NCBI GenBank assembly: GCA_027475525.1
Contig: JAMWFC010000010.1
Span: 301,324-365,323, forward strand
Source of the DNA: Macrolepiota albuminosa
Taxonomy: Eukaryota > Basidiomycota > Agaricomycetes > Agaricales > Agaricaceae
Length of the DNA: 64,000 nucleotides
Reading direction: 5' to 3'
This document shows positions 12,486-23,450 of this stretch, one piece after another (positions within the stretch are counted from its first letter, which is position 1; every line of letters begins with the position of its first letter). A program made the position numbers and the translations under genes. A model generated the notes under the pieces. It had not been told where the DNA came from. It ran no database searches and saw only the letters and a list, made by a program, of their open reading frames with translations.

Positions 12486-12490
12486 CATAT
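12486..12490. repeat. Right target-site duplication (catat) of Ty3/gypsy element
   Basis: Perfect match to 6922-6926. Together they show that both outer ends of the element are original. Confidence 0.9.
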
Positions 12491-13560
12491 ATTTGTAAGG
12501 AAAAAAGGTTAGAGACAATAGAAATGCCCTTTTCCAAGGCAAAAATGTGAAAAAGAAATAGGATGACACATTTTTTTTACTTTTTCTGTTGAAAACAGTT
12601 TCTAGCACCAGCAGTATTTGTTCAAAGACTTTTTCCATCAGAAATTGATATATTGAAAATAGCATAACAGGTTTTTTATTGACTTTTTCCCAAGAAACAC
12701 AATTGAGTGCTAGCAGTACCAGAATTCAGAACAAGTATAGTTAATTGAAATAAAAGCAAGTAGGGAGTGAAATAGATAATATTTGGCCATGTATTGGAAA
12801 TAACATAGCTACTTATATGATTATACAGTAGAATATGAGAATGATACTAGATGGATTGCATTGTTGAAATATGGTGGAGACCCAACATTGAGACATAGAT
12901 AAGCATTTTATGGTATAGTAATGTAGACATAACAAGATAAAGTGAAACATATAGTATGAAGCTAGTAACTACAGCAGGTGACTCAGATTGGTAGTCCAAT
13001 TTCCAACTTAGTTAGATAAATATTGAATGCTTATTTAATTCCAATCACCTCTGAAAAATAGTGATTTATCCTAAATTATCTCATTAAATAATTTTATTGC
13101 CTTGATTTGTTCTTTGCCATATCATTCTCTAAAAAAATATTTTGAAAATGCACTACAACTGCAAGTCAATAAGTATACACATGAGTAGGATTTGTTTGAG
13201 GCTAAATTGCATGCACAAGAAGCATAAAAATTATGCCAAGCCTCTTGAAGTCTTGTTGAAGTATTGTCATCATCAAATATTCTGTGAAGCATTTGAAGAT
13301 TAATACATACTGCTAACTTGAATCTCTTCAACCTGACTGTAGACAGTGGAAATTGTGAAGCCTTTTTCAAGCTATATTTACAAAGTCTAATGTGTTCATA
13401 AAAGACTCATCAATTCAAGAAGATCTTGTAATTGTACAATGACATATGCTATAAATTATATTCTTGATATTCAAAAGTTTAATATTTGAGTCATTCAGTT
13501 CACTTAATGCCTGTCCTGTCAACGTCATGCATGCTTTGTCAGCTGCTCTTGTGATTTACT
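12491..13560. other. AT-rich, gene-free block (right half)
   Basis: The same AT-rich, homopolymer-laden sequence as 4241-6926, interrupted by the retrotransposon. No protein-like frame is present. Confidence 0.55.
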
Positions 13561-14490
13561 GCGTAGAATTGGATGGAAGGGGAAGGTCATGGTGTACGGC
13601 TGTTTGAGAGCGGAAAAGTCATATAACTATCTCTCACACCGCAATAATGCATTTATAGCCCAAATTTTGATGCATAAAATATCAAAGGGGATGGGCCGCT
13701 GCAACGCACGGCGAGACCGAGGTCTACGGATTGTCGGAAAGGTGATGCTGTGTGGATGTGGCAGTGTCAGCGTGACATTGTCAGCGTGATGTGCCAGCAC
13801 GACATTTGAGGATACGGTAATTTAGGAGTAAATGAATAGATTTCGTCAACGTTTATGTAAACGTCAGTATCAAAACTGTATATATTGATGTCCGTAACCA
13901 TAATATAAAAAAAAAGGCATAAATGTATCAAAAAAAATATCATAATTTCGAAAAACCAGTCTTCAGTTCTCATCGTCGTCCCTGTACGTGTAGAACGTGT
14001 TTGCATCAACACGGCCGCCATACAGGAATAGATACATCCCTGTGCGACGCGGCCTCGCATTCGTACCCTGTAAATGGGTTGATTCAACCAATTATAGCAA
14101 AAAAAAATGCAACGAACCTGTCCGTTGTAACAATTGGGTGCTTTCCTCCCCATAACTCCCTTGCAGCGCTTCAATGAGCCAACAACGTACGCGTACGCAC
14201 GCCTGACCATTTATCAGGCTTTCAGAGCAAAAAAAAAGAAGGCACAAGGCCACTTACTTCGTGCCTTGAACCACACCAGTCACTCTGCCTCCTCTTTTTC
14301 CGATTTTATGTGATGGATCGCCGTCGACGGTTTGGGAAACCGCATGCGATGATTCATCAAAAGTTGAAGAGCAATTCATGGACATTGTGAGGTCGAAAAT
14401 AACGTCGAATAAAGCGTTCACGCTGGGCAACGTCTGGGATGCCGTGACGATCCCAATGCATCAAATCACGTGTGATGGTCACAAATACCC
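13561..14490. other. Intergenic, no supported gene
   Basis: Composition returns to that of the neighbouring regions. The short open frames here (for example 13767-14210 on the minus strand) have no recognisable motif and conflict with one another. I see no RNA gene. Confidence 0.45.
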
Positions 14491-14870
14491 TACCTGCGCC
14501 TCAACGTCGCTCCCGTTGGCCTTTAAATGGCCAACGTTGTCCCCCTTCATCATCCTTGATGTCCCTGTACGCGGGTTAGATACATTGTGCCCTGCCTGCA
14601 TCTCAACATCGCTTCTGTTGGCCTTAAAACAGCCAACGTCGGCCCTCTTTGTCATCTTTGATGCCTCCGCACGCAGTTTGGAATATATTTGGCACGTCCT
14701 AGAATAGAAATCATGAGGTCGGGACACAGTTTACAAGTATGACGCGATGATTGATCACATAAAACCCACCCCCGCATCATCATCGCTCCCGTTGGCCGAT
14801 ATTAGCCCTCGCGTGGTCCTTGGAGCATCTGCACACGGGTTTGAGCTTGTAGGCACGTCCTATTATTGAA
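14491..14870. repeat. Degenerate tandem repeat of about 110-bp units
   Basis: Three diverged units share the order ctgc-tc-aac-tcgct-cgttggcc, ccaacgt-g-ccctc, at-ctttgatg and cacg-gtttg-a. The clearest pair is around 14495-14580 and 14585-14690, and a weaker third is at 14770-14870. The units contain a small inverted repeat around gttggcc...ggccaac. Origin unknown. Confidence 0.55.
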
Positions 14871-15054
14871 ATAATGTGTTCAGAGCATAGCCAACAAGTC
14901 TTACGCAGCATTTTATCCCAAATATGTTGCCTACGCATCAGCATTGCTGAAGTCCCGTGGCAAGAGCACAAAGGCACTAACCATGTAATATAAAACCATG
15001 ATGGTCTCTTTGTCCAGCACGTCAACAAGCTGCAAGCCATAAGCCGTAACAAAC

Positions 15055-15440
15055 CTATTCCAGACCGTCTACATCTTCATTGCTAACAGGGGCGCAAGAG
15101 TGGATATTATCGGAAAAGGATATTGAAGGTGTGGGATGAGGACTAGCGGGATACCATAATGACATACAGACATCGTCATTAGTACTGAATACATTCATCG
15201 TGTTCCTAATATTTTCTGCGTCTCCGGTTGAGTTATATCCAGGTACGATGAGATCAACTGAGGTAAAAATATTAGGAACCTTTGTTCCCAGATACCATGA
15301 AGCTTGAGCATGAGGATGGACGCCAAAGGTATGGATGGGATAATGCAAAGCAGTCAATTCTACAAGCTCTATCACAGATTTAGCACCAAGAGGATGGTCC
15401 TGGCCATACCCAAGTTTTATGCGTGGATGAACAAAGGTAC
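15055..15440 (-). pseudogene. Coding remnant of unknown family
   Basis: A frame of more than 120 codons on the minus strand reads as plausible globular protein (GQDHPLGAKSVIELVELTAL; HTFGVHPHAQASWYLGTK) and ends in a stop near 15055. It remains open upstream of its first methionine (15375). Upstream it runs towards the 77-bp duplication at 15464, so the assembly may truncate it. It carries no motif I recognise. Given the setting, it may be a piece of a transposon protein, but I do not assign a function. Confidence 0.4.
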
Positions 15441-15463
15441 CGCCTGAGAAATCCAGAGACCTT

Positions 15464-15617
15464 TAGAGTGATTGGTGAGAATTATATGTTGGCAAAGAAG
15501 GACAGACAGTCTTTTGCATCCCTGGCTGCGTTTAAATGACTAGAGTGATTGGTGAGAATTATATGTTGGCAAAGAAGGACAGACAGTCTTTTGCATCCCT
15601 GGCTGCGTTTAAATGAC
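15464..15617. repeat. 77-bp direct duplication (1 of 17), probable assembly artefact
   Basis: 15464-15540 is repeated perfectly at 15541-15617, copies abutting. It does not share sequence with the other duplications in the set. Confidence 0.9.
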
Positions 15618-16758
15618 GTGGCGTCCAGTGACCATGCACAGGAATAACCATAAAACAGTTAACAAATTTGACTGGCTTACGTTAATGCCGATGCAGTGTG
15701 AGCACAATGGTTAATGATGTTCTGCCCTGCTGAGTCCTGTAACAGAGGCCGAGGGGGGGGGGAAGATCGTGGGCAAGAAATAGAAACGGTGACTCCAATT
15801 CCTTGATATCTAGCAGGATAATGAATAATTCATAGATGTTCATTATTAAAGAAAAAGTAATGGACAACTTCGTACCTGTGTCAATATCAAATCGGGGCTT
15901 TTCATTTTTTTGCCTGAATTGTGAGAGGAAGGGAAAGTGAGCAAGTTTTTATGCTTTACATTCTTCTCCTGTGTTTGAGACGTAGGATATTCAATCGCCA
16001 ATTCCAAAGCTTATAATCAGCTGTGATCCAACGATGTCAATGCTGTCAAACCTAGAAAGAACTAATAAGAACAAACTGCCCCGTAGTCCTGGAGACACGT
16101 AGTCTTTCGTCTATATGCCGACTTTACCCACATTTGCATTTGGCTGCATATGACCCGCCAGTGTGACTATATGACGTTTTCAGAACATATAGCCGTGCGG
16201 GTGAGAGGAGACATACCTAGCACTTTGAATGTCGACAACGCATGCTTGAGCGACTCCATGAGAGCGGATGCTGACAATGAAACTGCTCGTGGGTGCACGG
16301 GGATTGCCGCAGATCTGTCAGGTCATGTTATATAAAGTCTTCCCATGCTCTATTCTAGAATAAACTGCTGGTTCCAGAACTGGTTACATCAGAAAGTGCC
16401 AAACGTGGCGGTCTCGGCTCCTGCAACAGCTGACAAATAGTTGTGTATGTTTATCGTTATTGTATGATTTGTATTTGATTGTTCAATCTGTTCTTATTCT
16501 GCAATTGTCACCATGGATGGTACAATGTCATCTAGCCACCCTCGCATTGACAACTCTAAGTTTTACAATCACTCTTGGTATTCAGACGTTGTTCCTAACA
16601 CTCCTGACCTGTCCTCTCACTTTGACAGCACACCTGTGGCGGCAAGTTGATTAGGTTTTTTTCATGCATGCTCTGCTGACCTATTTAAGGCTCTTGCACG
16701 TGTGTTGTCTGATGAAGAAAAAAATATTTCTCTTGCTAGCCGTTCAGACGTATTCTCC

Positions 16759-16912
16759 ATATTTTGAGATACTATAAATGATGTCCCTGTTTATTGTGTA
16801 CCGAAAGATAAGGCACTCGAAGCCTTTTTCAAAGTATATTTTGAGATACTATAAATGATGTCCCTGTTTATTGTGTACCGAAAGATAAGGCACTCGAAGC
16901 CTTTTTCAAAGT
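16759..16912. repeat. 77-bp direct duplication (2 of 17)
   Basis: 16759-16835 repeats perfectly at 16836-16912, inside the JmjC pseudogene. One copy suffices to keep the protein frame continuous. Confidence 0.9.
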
Positions 16913-17096
16913 CATTTTGTCATATCGTGTACTCAACATATACACCCTTGTGTGTGAGGATAAGATGTGCCCTCCACGAACCTCAGGGCCAATGACGGAG
17001 AATAGTCGATCAGTAGGTTCATCCCTATTACCCATTTCATTGATTGAGTTTGTATTTTAGCCGGTAAACCCTTTAAACTCACTCCCAAACCTTATC

Positions 17097-17249
17097 GGGA
17101 AATTCCATAAAAACCTCGTACAACATCTGAATAAAATACATGCCGAATCTAGAGGAGAACGACCGAGAGACCGGGGAAATTCCATAAAAACCTCGTACAA
17201 CATCTGAATAAAATACATGCCGAATCTAGAGGAGAACGACCGAGAGACC
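17097..17249. repeat. 77-bp-period direct duplication (3 of 17)
   Basis: 17097-17172 matches 17174-17249. The period is 77 with one unmatched base (17173) between the copies. Confidence 0.9.
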
Positions 17250-18065
17250 AGCCCACCCCAAAGTTTACAGGTCCACGCATGAAGCTGTATTCTGAACTCA
17301 CTTCTCAGGTCAGCAATAAGGGTGTTCAAAACACCATAATCAATCTTACAAGTGCGGCGCTACATCTGAGTTGTCTATTGAAGGTAATCTTAATTGATAT
17401 CAGTTTGAATGTCCATTAAAGTTGCCTCAGGGTAACCTCTATTTACCATCCGATATCAAGGCAATCGAAAATATCATTGTTGACGAGTATTGTCCTTCCC
17501 GTCCTTATTAGAATGTCTGCTCATTGTCTTCGATGTGTATAGCAAAAGCAGGTCTAGCGACCAAGATCAATTAAAATACCTTCATACCACGCATGGCAGT
17601 GCCATTGACGGTGCCAGTTCATATGGTTGCTCGACTATTATGCACAATGCACTTTATTTGGCATTGCTCGTATCCCCGCTCATGTTACTTCTTCCTCGTG
17701 AGTATGGTGTACTAACCAGTAAAGACTCCCTGCTACAGGTAAATTGATCTGCCTTTTATTTTGTTTGAGCGACTCTGATTGCTTCCAAAGCTTTGGAGGC
17801 ATGTTGGAGGGCTCGAACGTCCACATATCATCGTCAAGGCGGATTGAGCATTATGGCAAGTGTTATTCTTGGCAGCTCAGGGTGGTGACCTGCTAACTGA
17901 GTTGTCATCTGCTTTGAGTACCCTGACTGATCAAATTAACGAAGCGGCACCTGCTTGGATTGAAATTGTATCCATCCCTTCCCCTTCTAAGAAGCATCTC
18001 TGTGATGCTTTGCTTGCTACTTTGACTCCTGCATTGACCACTTCAATGAGCGACAAAACCCAACA

Positions 18066-18219
18066 AGACGATGATGCAAGCCAGTTGTTTGGACCCGCTC
18101 CGTTCCCTGTTGGATCGGATGCCTTACCAGGACCCTCTAATCAGACGATGATGCAAGCCAGTTGTTTGGACCCGCTCCGTTCCCTGTTGGATCGGATGCC
18201 TTACCAGGACCCTCTAATC
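18066..18219. repeat. 77-bp direct duplication (4 of 17), breaks the JmjC gene frame
   Basis: 18066-18142 repeats perfectly at 18143-18219. Because 77 is not a multiple of three it splits one frame (17860 onward) from its continuation (18162-19151). Removing one copy puts both in the same frame. Confidence 0.95.
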
Positions 18220-19659
18220 GCTCAGCAAGCCCGTCGGGTCATGTAGATGTTCCTCATCCAACCGTCGGCGACAAGCCTGATGGTTATGAGCAGTCTTCAC
18301 CTACGAGGCCCGATTTTTTTGACAACTCGCCCGCTTCTCTGAACAATACCATTGACTTAGGGGACCTTATGGACGTCACACCTGATGATTCCCGTATTGA
18401 CCCGTCTCCTAGTACAGACGCACTTGTCCGTACATCGGAAGACACCACAGGTTCCGAAAACCTCAACCAGTTAACCGATGTACCTTCCTCTCCAAATAAT
18501 GTCCGTGCGTCGGAGGACGCTATGGACATATCGCCCGTTATTTCGAATTGTGACGTTGAGAATTCCCCTGAACCAGACCCTATGGATGTGGCGCCTGACG
18601 TTTCAAACGTTGAGGATTCCCCTGCAGGTGACCGTGAGGTCAATCATACCAATTCTAATACAGCACCTGCTACTGGGGCACCTCTTCCAAATACAGAAGC
18701 ACCGGATGGAGAGCAGGTGACACCCATAGTTACTGGTATTGGTTCATTAACTTTGGTCAACGCCTCCGAGACAACAGTTAACGACGACCTGCCTTCTTCT
18801 GAACCGGTGGTGACTGTTGGCCCTGCTAAGACTTCTAAAAACAACCGGAGAAAATTGGCGTGTATTGTGGCTAAAAACAAGCGACGTAGTACGGCACCCT
18901 TGACGCCTAGGAAGAGGAAAAGAAACTTTACGAGTAAGGCACATGTTGACTCAGATAGCACGAGCGAGTCTCCCATGTTGGACTCGGATGGCGCTAGCGA
19001 TTCCTCCAACGACTCTGCTGAGGTAACAGCAGTTGCTTCACCCCTTGAAACTGTTGAGACAGATCGGGGTTATATTGACCTGACCCTTGAGTCTACGGTG
19101 AGTGACTATCTATGTATTGGTCAACTGGTTGTGATTCTGGGTTTAGGATGATGAGGATAGCCATATGGTCAAAAACCCGAATCGTCTCGATCTCTCAGAA
19201 TCATGGATCCTCCGTGAAGGGGACGCCGTACAAATACCTTTGACTGGCAGCAATGGGGTATTTGAATACACGCCAAAATTTCACGTGCGTATATATTCTA
19301 TTCCGTTATAGTAGCCTTCCGTTCACTGCTCTGTAGCTTGACAGGGACCTTGTTTGGTTTCGCAGAATGTATGCCGCATCTATTGCTCGTCGGGATTGAC
19401 CCTCGTCCGTGAAGGTGATGACTCAAACTGAGTATCACTCTTCATTTCCGCTTGCTCTCTCAAAAATATTGGCATTGCAATCATGCATTCTTGTTATTGG
19501 GAACCAGCATATTGATCTGGGCTTCAATGCGCGCTCCTTATCAGACGTATGTGTCCTGGACAATGTGATCCAGGTGCATGGTACGTTCTCCTTTGTTTTA
19601 TTATTATTATTATTGTTGTTGTATTTAATTTAATCCAATTTGTTTTATTTTTTCCTGCA

Positions 19660-20550
19660 GATTTCACCATATCTGGTACCGAACGCTTGAAGCATGCAAC
19701 CCCTCGGGATCTTCTAAGGACACTGGAATCTTCGTACCCAAGATCATTAAGTGCTTTGGATATCCCTGCTTCCCTAGAAACTTTTCCGCGCCTCCCGTTC
19801 TCAAGCGACTCGGCTGTCTGGGGAAAAGTTCAAGGTCACGGGTACTGTAAAGTGGAGGATTTTTATCCAATTTCGGATATGCGATGGAATCTTGCATCTA
19901 CCAGCGGAACCCACCATTACTGGCACATTGATGCCAATGGTTTTGCTACCTTTGTCTTCATCGAGACTGGCACGAAGTTGTGGTTTGTGGCGTCGCCCAA
20001 ATCTGGAAATTACAATGACTTTGGAGCCTGGGATCTTTATGTTAACGATTTTTACACCAGAAAGCCAAACAATGAAAAGTGGGACATTGAGCTACTTGTT
20101 CTGCAGCCGGGTTCCATGCTGTTTGTCCACTGGTTATTTTTTTTCCTTATATTATTTACTGATAATATATTATTATAGCATTATGCGCCCATGTCTACCT
20201 CACGCCGTAGTTACTCCCATACCAACAATATGCCACGGGGGTCATTTCTACAACACATTGACTCTCGCTGCCTCGATAATCAGCTTATATCACCATTACG
20301 TTGCTTCCACATCAATATCCAACACCGACCACGCCTCCGCCTCATACACGGTGCTAATGCACCTCCTCACCTATTTTGTACTTGTTCTCGTCGACTCTGT
20401 GACCAAACACGGTACGTGTAGTCACCATCACATCTGTTTATACTGTTCACGTATGTGCAGATTACGACCATGGTCATGTTCCAGACACAAACTCATGGGA
20501 CGGTGTGCTGATCCTCCTTTGTCTATGCAACTATTTTGAGTTGCATGATG
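19660..20550 (+). other. JmjC dioxygenase core of the pseudogene
   Basis: The Fe(II)/2-oxoglutarate cupin motifs are visible. YWHIDANGFATFVF supplies the HxD pair (His codon 19924-19926, Asp codon 19930-19932). TGTKLWFVASPK follows with the conserved Lys expected to contact 2-oxoglutarate. LQPGSMLF leads to the intron at 20133-20178, and LPHAVVTP after it gives the third metal ligand (His codon 20201-20203). All three metal ligands are therefore kept. JmjC proteins demethylate histones or hydroxylate proteins. Which substrate this family uses is not deducible here, and downstream stops make this copy unlikely to be functional as it stands. Confidence 0.75.
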
Positions 20551-21652
20551 CACTTGTGTCTACGAACTATGCTTGGAGCGGCGACCTTTGATCCTTTGAG
20601 GTGTCCGTCAAAAACCGGGTCCACGCGCAAAGGCTTATGTACTGGTTCTTCTCCAATCACGAACTTGAAAGCGAGTCCGATGGCAGTGTCATAACGGGTC
20701 TGCCTGCGCTTGAATACATATCGTCTCGATTCCTGGCTACACATGCTTGTGTACTTATGCACTACAAAAAGCTCGCATGGCTGAATAATTTACGCGGGTC
20801 CGACGCAAACACCCCACCGTCAACAACTTGTATCAACATTCAATCCGTCCTCCGCGATGGACCTGCCTGGAAGGCATACACCCTCGTCCGTCCGCGTCTT
20901 GGTGCTTCCGATGTCGATCCTGCCGAATTGACGTTTGCCTGGAGGGGAAGCCGATACATTGTTCGCAGAGTTCCTACAGTTGACTTTTGTGAGTGTTTTC
21001 TGCATCTAAGTCCTGACATTTCTCATCCTTCCTCAGCTTATCCATACATCAACGGTTATGTTTGGCGTGACTTCACGATTGCACGCCAACTCGGTGTCAT
21101 GCTCACAAATGCCAATCCCTGATGCGATGAGGACGCTGACTTGTCTTGCTGGGTCGAATTTTCTGTTGATGAATTGAAATCTTACAATGCCTGCCTCGAG
21201 GCCGGTTATATCAGCGACACCCCCCCGAATCTCCTGTACTCGCTCCTACAAACACGCCCCCCCGTAGTCCCAGCCCCCGTAGTCCCAGCCCCCGTAGTCC
21301 CAGCCAAAGTGATACTTCGAGTAGCTCAAGCAGTGACGACAAATCATTGGACAGGCCTGGTGAGTTGCTCTGTACAGATCTCAATATTGTACTCATTCAC
21401 ATAATCTAGCTGCTAAGCAAATCCAGCGGTCCTAGTGGTTTTTTTAATATATATTGTAGTTTGTCTCACGGCGCTGTTTATTTTTTTTTCTTTTGTAAAC
21501 TTAATATCGTGTAGACCATCAAATAAGATGGTACATCCAGTGTCTCCAGTGCTTCAAAAGATTAAGATTGTTAAGTTGTTTACCGCACAGTAGCCTATAA
21601 AAACGCTCGAGCCAGTGTTTGTATTTATCTCAAGCTATAGTACCCTGCTGCT

Positions 21653-21850
21653 GTAAGCTATCGCTCCAGCTATGGTTTATGTAAGCCGTTGCTACAGCAA
21701 TATTTTATGTAAGCTATCGCTCCAGCTATGGTTTATATAAGCTGTTGCTACAGCAATATTTTATGTAAGCGATTGCTCCAGCGACGATTTATGTAATCTG
21801 CCACTCCGTTATATTTTATGCAAGCTCCAGCGATGATTTATGTAATATGC
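21653..21850 (+). repeat. Left array of the gtttatgtaagc/gctccagc motif
   Basis: About six imperfect units of 30-35 bp alternate between taagctatcgctccagc and atggtttatgtaagc, each combining a tttatgtaagc core with a gctccagc or gctacagc half. The same motif appears in reverse complement at 30932-31032 and 36185-36295. It lies just beyond the 3' end of the Helitron coding region. Confidence 0.8.
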
Positions 21851-21866
21851 CAGTCCATTGACGTGA

Positions 21867-22706
21867 TCACTCCGTCCTGATGTATACAGCCAACGTGGCT
21901 GTCCTGGAATTGCACTTTGACATATCGATCGAGCTAGTAGATTCACTTTCCCTTATCATTTTATGTCCAGTTGTCAATCCGTCGTGATACCAAGATTTGT
22001 TGGATGCAGATACGTAGCGGCTTGAAAAATGAGAGTTGCCAAAATATATAACTCCTTTTAGTGTGTACTTACTCACACTTGCAGAATCAACCATCGTGAT
22101 TTCAAGCCTCTTATCCACATTAACTGATATGCTTGATATATTGAAATAGACAATCGGAGGGGCCATCAAAAACTGAGAAACCTTGATTAGTCGTCTCGCA
22201 CACGAATCACACCTTGTGCTTGTATAGCACCAAAAATCATCAACATGCTCACGAATAGATGGTCTTCCTGGCATCAGTATGATCATTACTGATTTTGATT
22301 TAACTCTCCGACAGGCCATGGCATGGTGAGCTGGACAGATCATAAACGAATCAAGCACATCTGATGTGTTGACAGACAGTTCATTAATCAACGAGTGTAC
22401 AGATGTGTATTCACCGAATGGGAACTCTGTGTGATTCCTCTGAGACAGCTTGGTCCGAAGCCATTCCCTGGTCTCCTCAAGGGCCTCATGATCTCCCGGC
22501 ACGATACTATGGAAATCTTTCACTAGATGTTTGTTTAGACGTGGGCTCAATGTACTAAGCTTTTGAGACCATTCTAGAGGGTCTTCTCGCCATAAGTTGT
22601 ATATAATAGACAATACGGAATCGTATGCGCAACTGTTCAGCTTCCATGAACAGGCAAAGGGGGGACAAGTACCTTGCAAAATAGACAGACTATCTGCGTG
22701 ACTCAA
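21867..22706 (-). pseudogene. Helitron C-terminal domain, USP-like cysteine protease
   Basis: This 279-codon frame continues the helicase frame after a single in-frame TGA (22710-22712). Near its start it shows WKLNSCAYDSVLSIIYNLW, a Cys box of the kind found in ubiquitin-specific and related papain-fold proteases (Cys codon about 22629-22631). Near its end lies GVIYFGNSHFSSRYVS followed by WYHDG, resembling the USP His box (His codon about 22029-22031) with a following acidic residue. A possible zinc pair, CYTSTRCDSC, lies between. Cysteine proteases of OTU or Ulp1 type are known Helitron accessories. Calling this one USP-like is my inference from motif order and needs a profile search. Confidence 0.6.
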
Positions 22707-22709
22707 CCG

Positions 22710-23446
22710 TCAGCGTTTGCTTGGACCATGCTCAATATCTTCCTGTATCTTCCGTTTTCCTGTGCTACATGGATCCTTATATACCTTGGCCCCTCTGGCA
22801 GGAACGAAAGTGTTTTTGGGCAATGGTCTTTCTTGCAGTGGCCTTTCTCTTGATATTATATGCCAATTTATGTCTATGTACCCTGAATCATCAAATTGAT
22901 CGTTTTTACTCCATCTCAGGGACGGATGCAAATGAGGAGGAAAGTAGGTGTCGCTTTTGCATCGTCTAAATGATGCTATCAAATCGGACCGTCTTGGAGC
23001 ATCATGGAAACCCTTTGGCAGCTTCCCTACATACCTCAGCCTTGTTATCTCATCCAGCAACTCCAAATCCCGGAACTCCTGGCGTAGTGCGCCAGTTGCT
23101 TTTCCTTGAATGACAGTTCTGTCAAATCCGCATATTATAATAGTTCCGGCTGCAGTAGCGCTTCGGGACAGTGCTGTATAGTAAGCCTGATGGGATTGAC
23201 ATTTGAACAAGTCAACAGGATTGAAAGGCCTAGTCTTCCCTTGGCTAGCGTAATCAGTTATAGCATAGTTGACGAGTATTTCGACTTGTGATCGCGAAAT
23301 TGTAATCTTTTGATCGTTAGGTAGACTGCATTCAGTCGAAACTGTGCTTCTAGTTATTGGTACTACGTCTTCAGAAAGACCTTCTATCTGTACGTGGTGC
23401 AGTGGATTCTTCAGTTTTACAAACAGCATTGATGACGCCAACTGTG
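22710..23446 (-). pseudogene. Helitron helicase C-terminal part (motifs V-VI)
   Basis: After the insertion point the protein resumes with LASSMLFVKLKNPLHHVQIEG and carries ITDYASQGKTRPFNPVDL and YTALSRSATAAGTIIICGF. These are the last conserved superfamily-1 helicase motifs of the Pif1-like helicase in Helitrons. A basic tail (GKRKIQEDIEHGPSKR) follows, which may be a nuclear signal, and then the in-frame TGA before the protease-like domain. The first residues come from the other side of the insertion, at 24492 and above. Confidence 0.85.
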
Positions 23447-23450
23447 GTTG
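23447..23450. repeat. Left target duplication (gttg) of the nested insertion
   Basis: gttg here and at 24488-24491 bracket the insertion. Collapsing them restores the reading VGQPQLASS across the helicase. Confidence 0.7.

Larger units (their letters stand above)
16513..21435 (+). pseudogene. Multi-exon JmjC-domain protein gene, decayed
   Basis: The likely start is the ATG at 16513 (context accATGG; MDGTMSSSHPRIDNSKFYNH). One frame runs through 16513-17380 with three in-frame stops (AGT-TGA, TTT-TGA, TTT-TAG). The middle part, 17860-19097, is Ser/Asp/Pro-rich and disordered with a basic Lys/Arg cluster (TPRKRKRNFTSKAH), a likely nuclear signal. Introns are readable at 19098-19146, about 19580-19660, 20133-20178 and about 20417-20460, and just before the last exon, which ends ...AAKQIQRS at 21435. 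The JmjC core lies at 19660-20550. Further in-frame TGAs occur at 20589 and about 21120, with frame slips near 19430 and in a C7 run near 21225. Three of the 77-bp duplications also cut it; deleting one copy at 18066-18219 reunites its two large middle frames. This family accompanies transposons in agaricomycetes. Confidence 0.75.
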
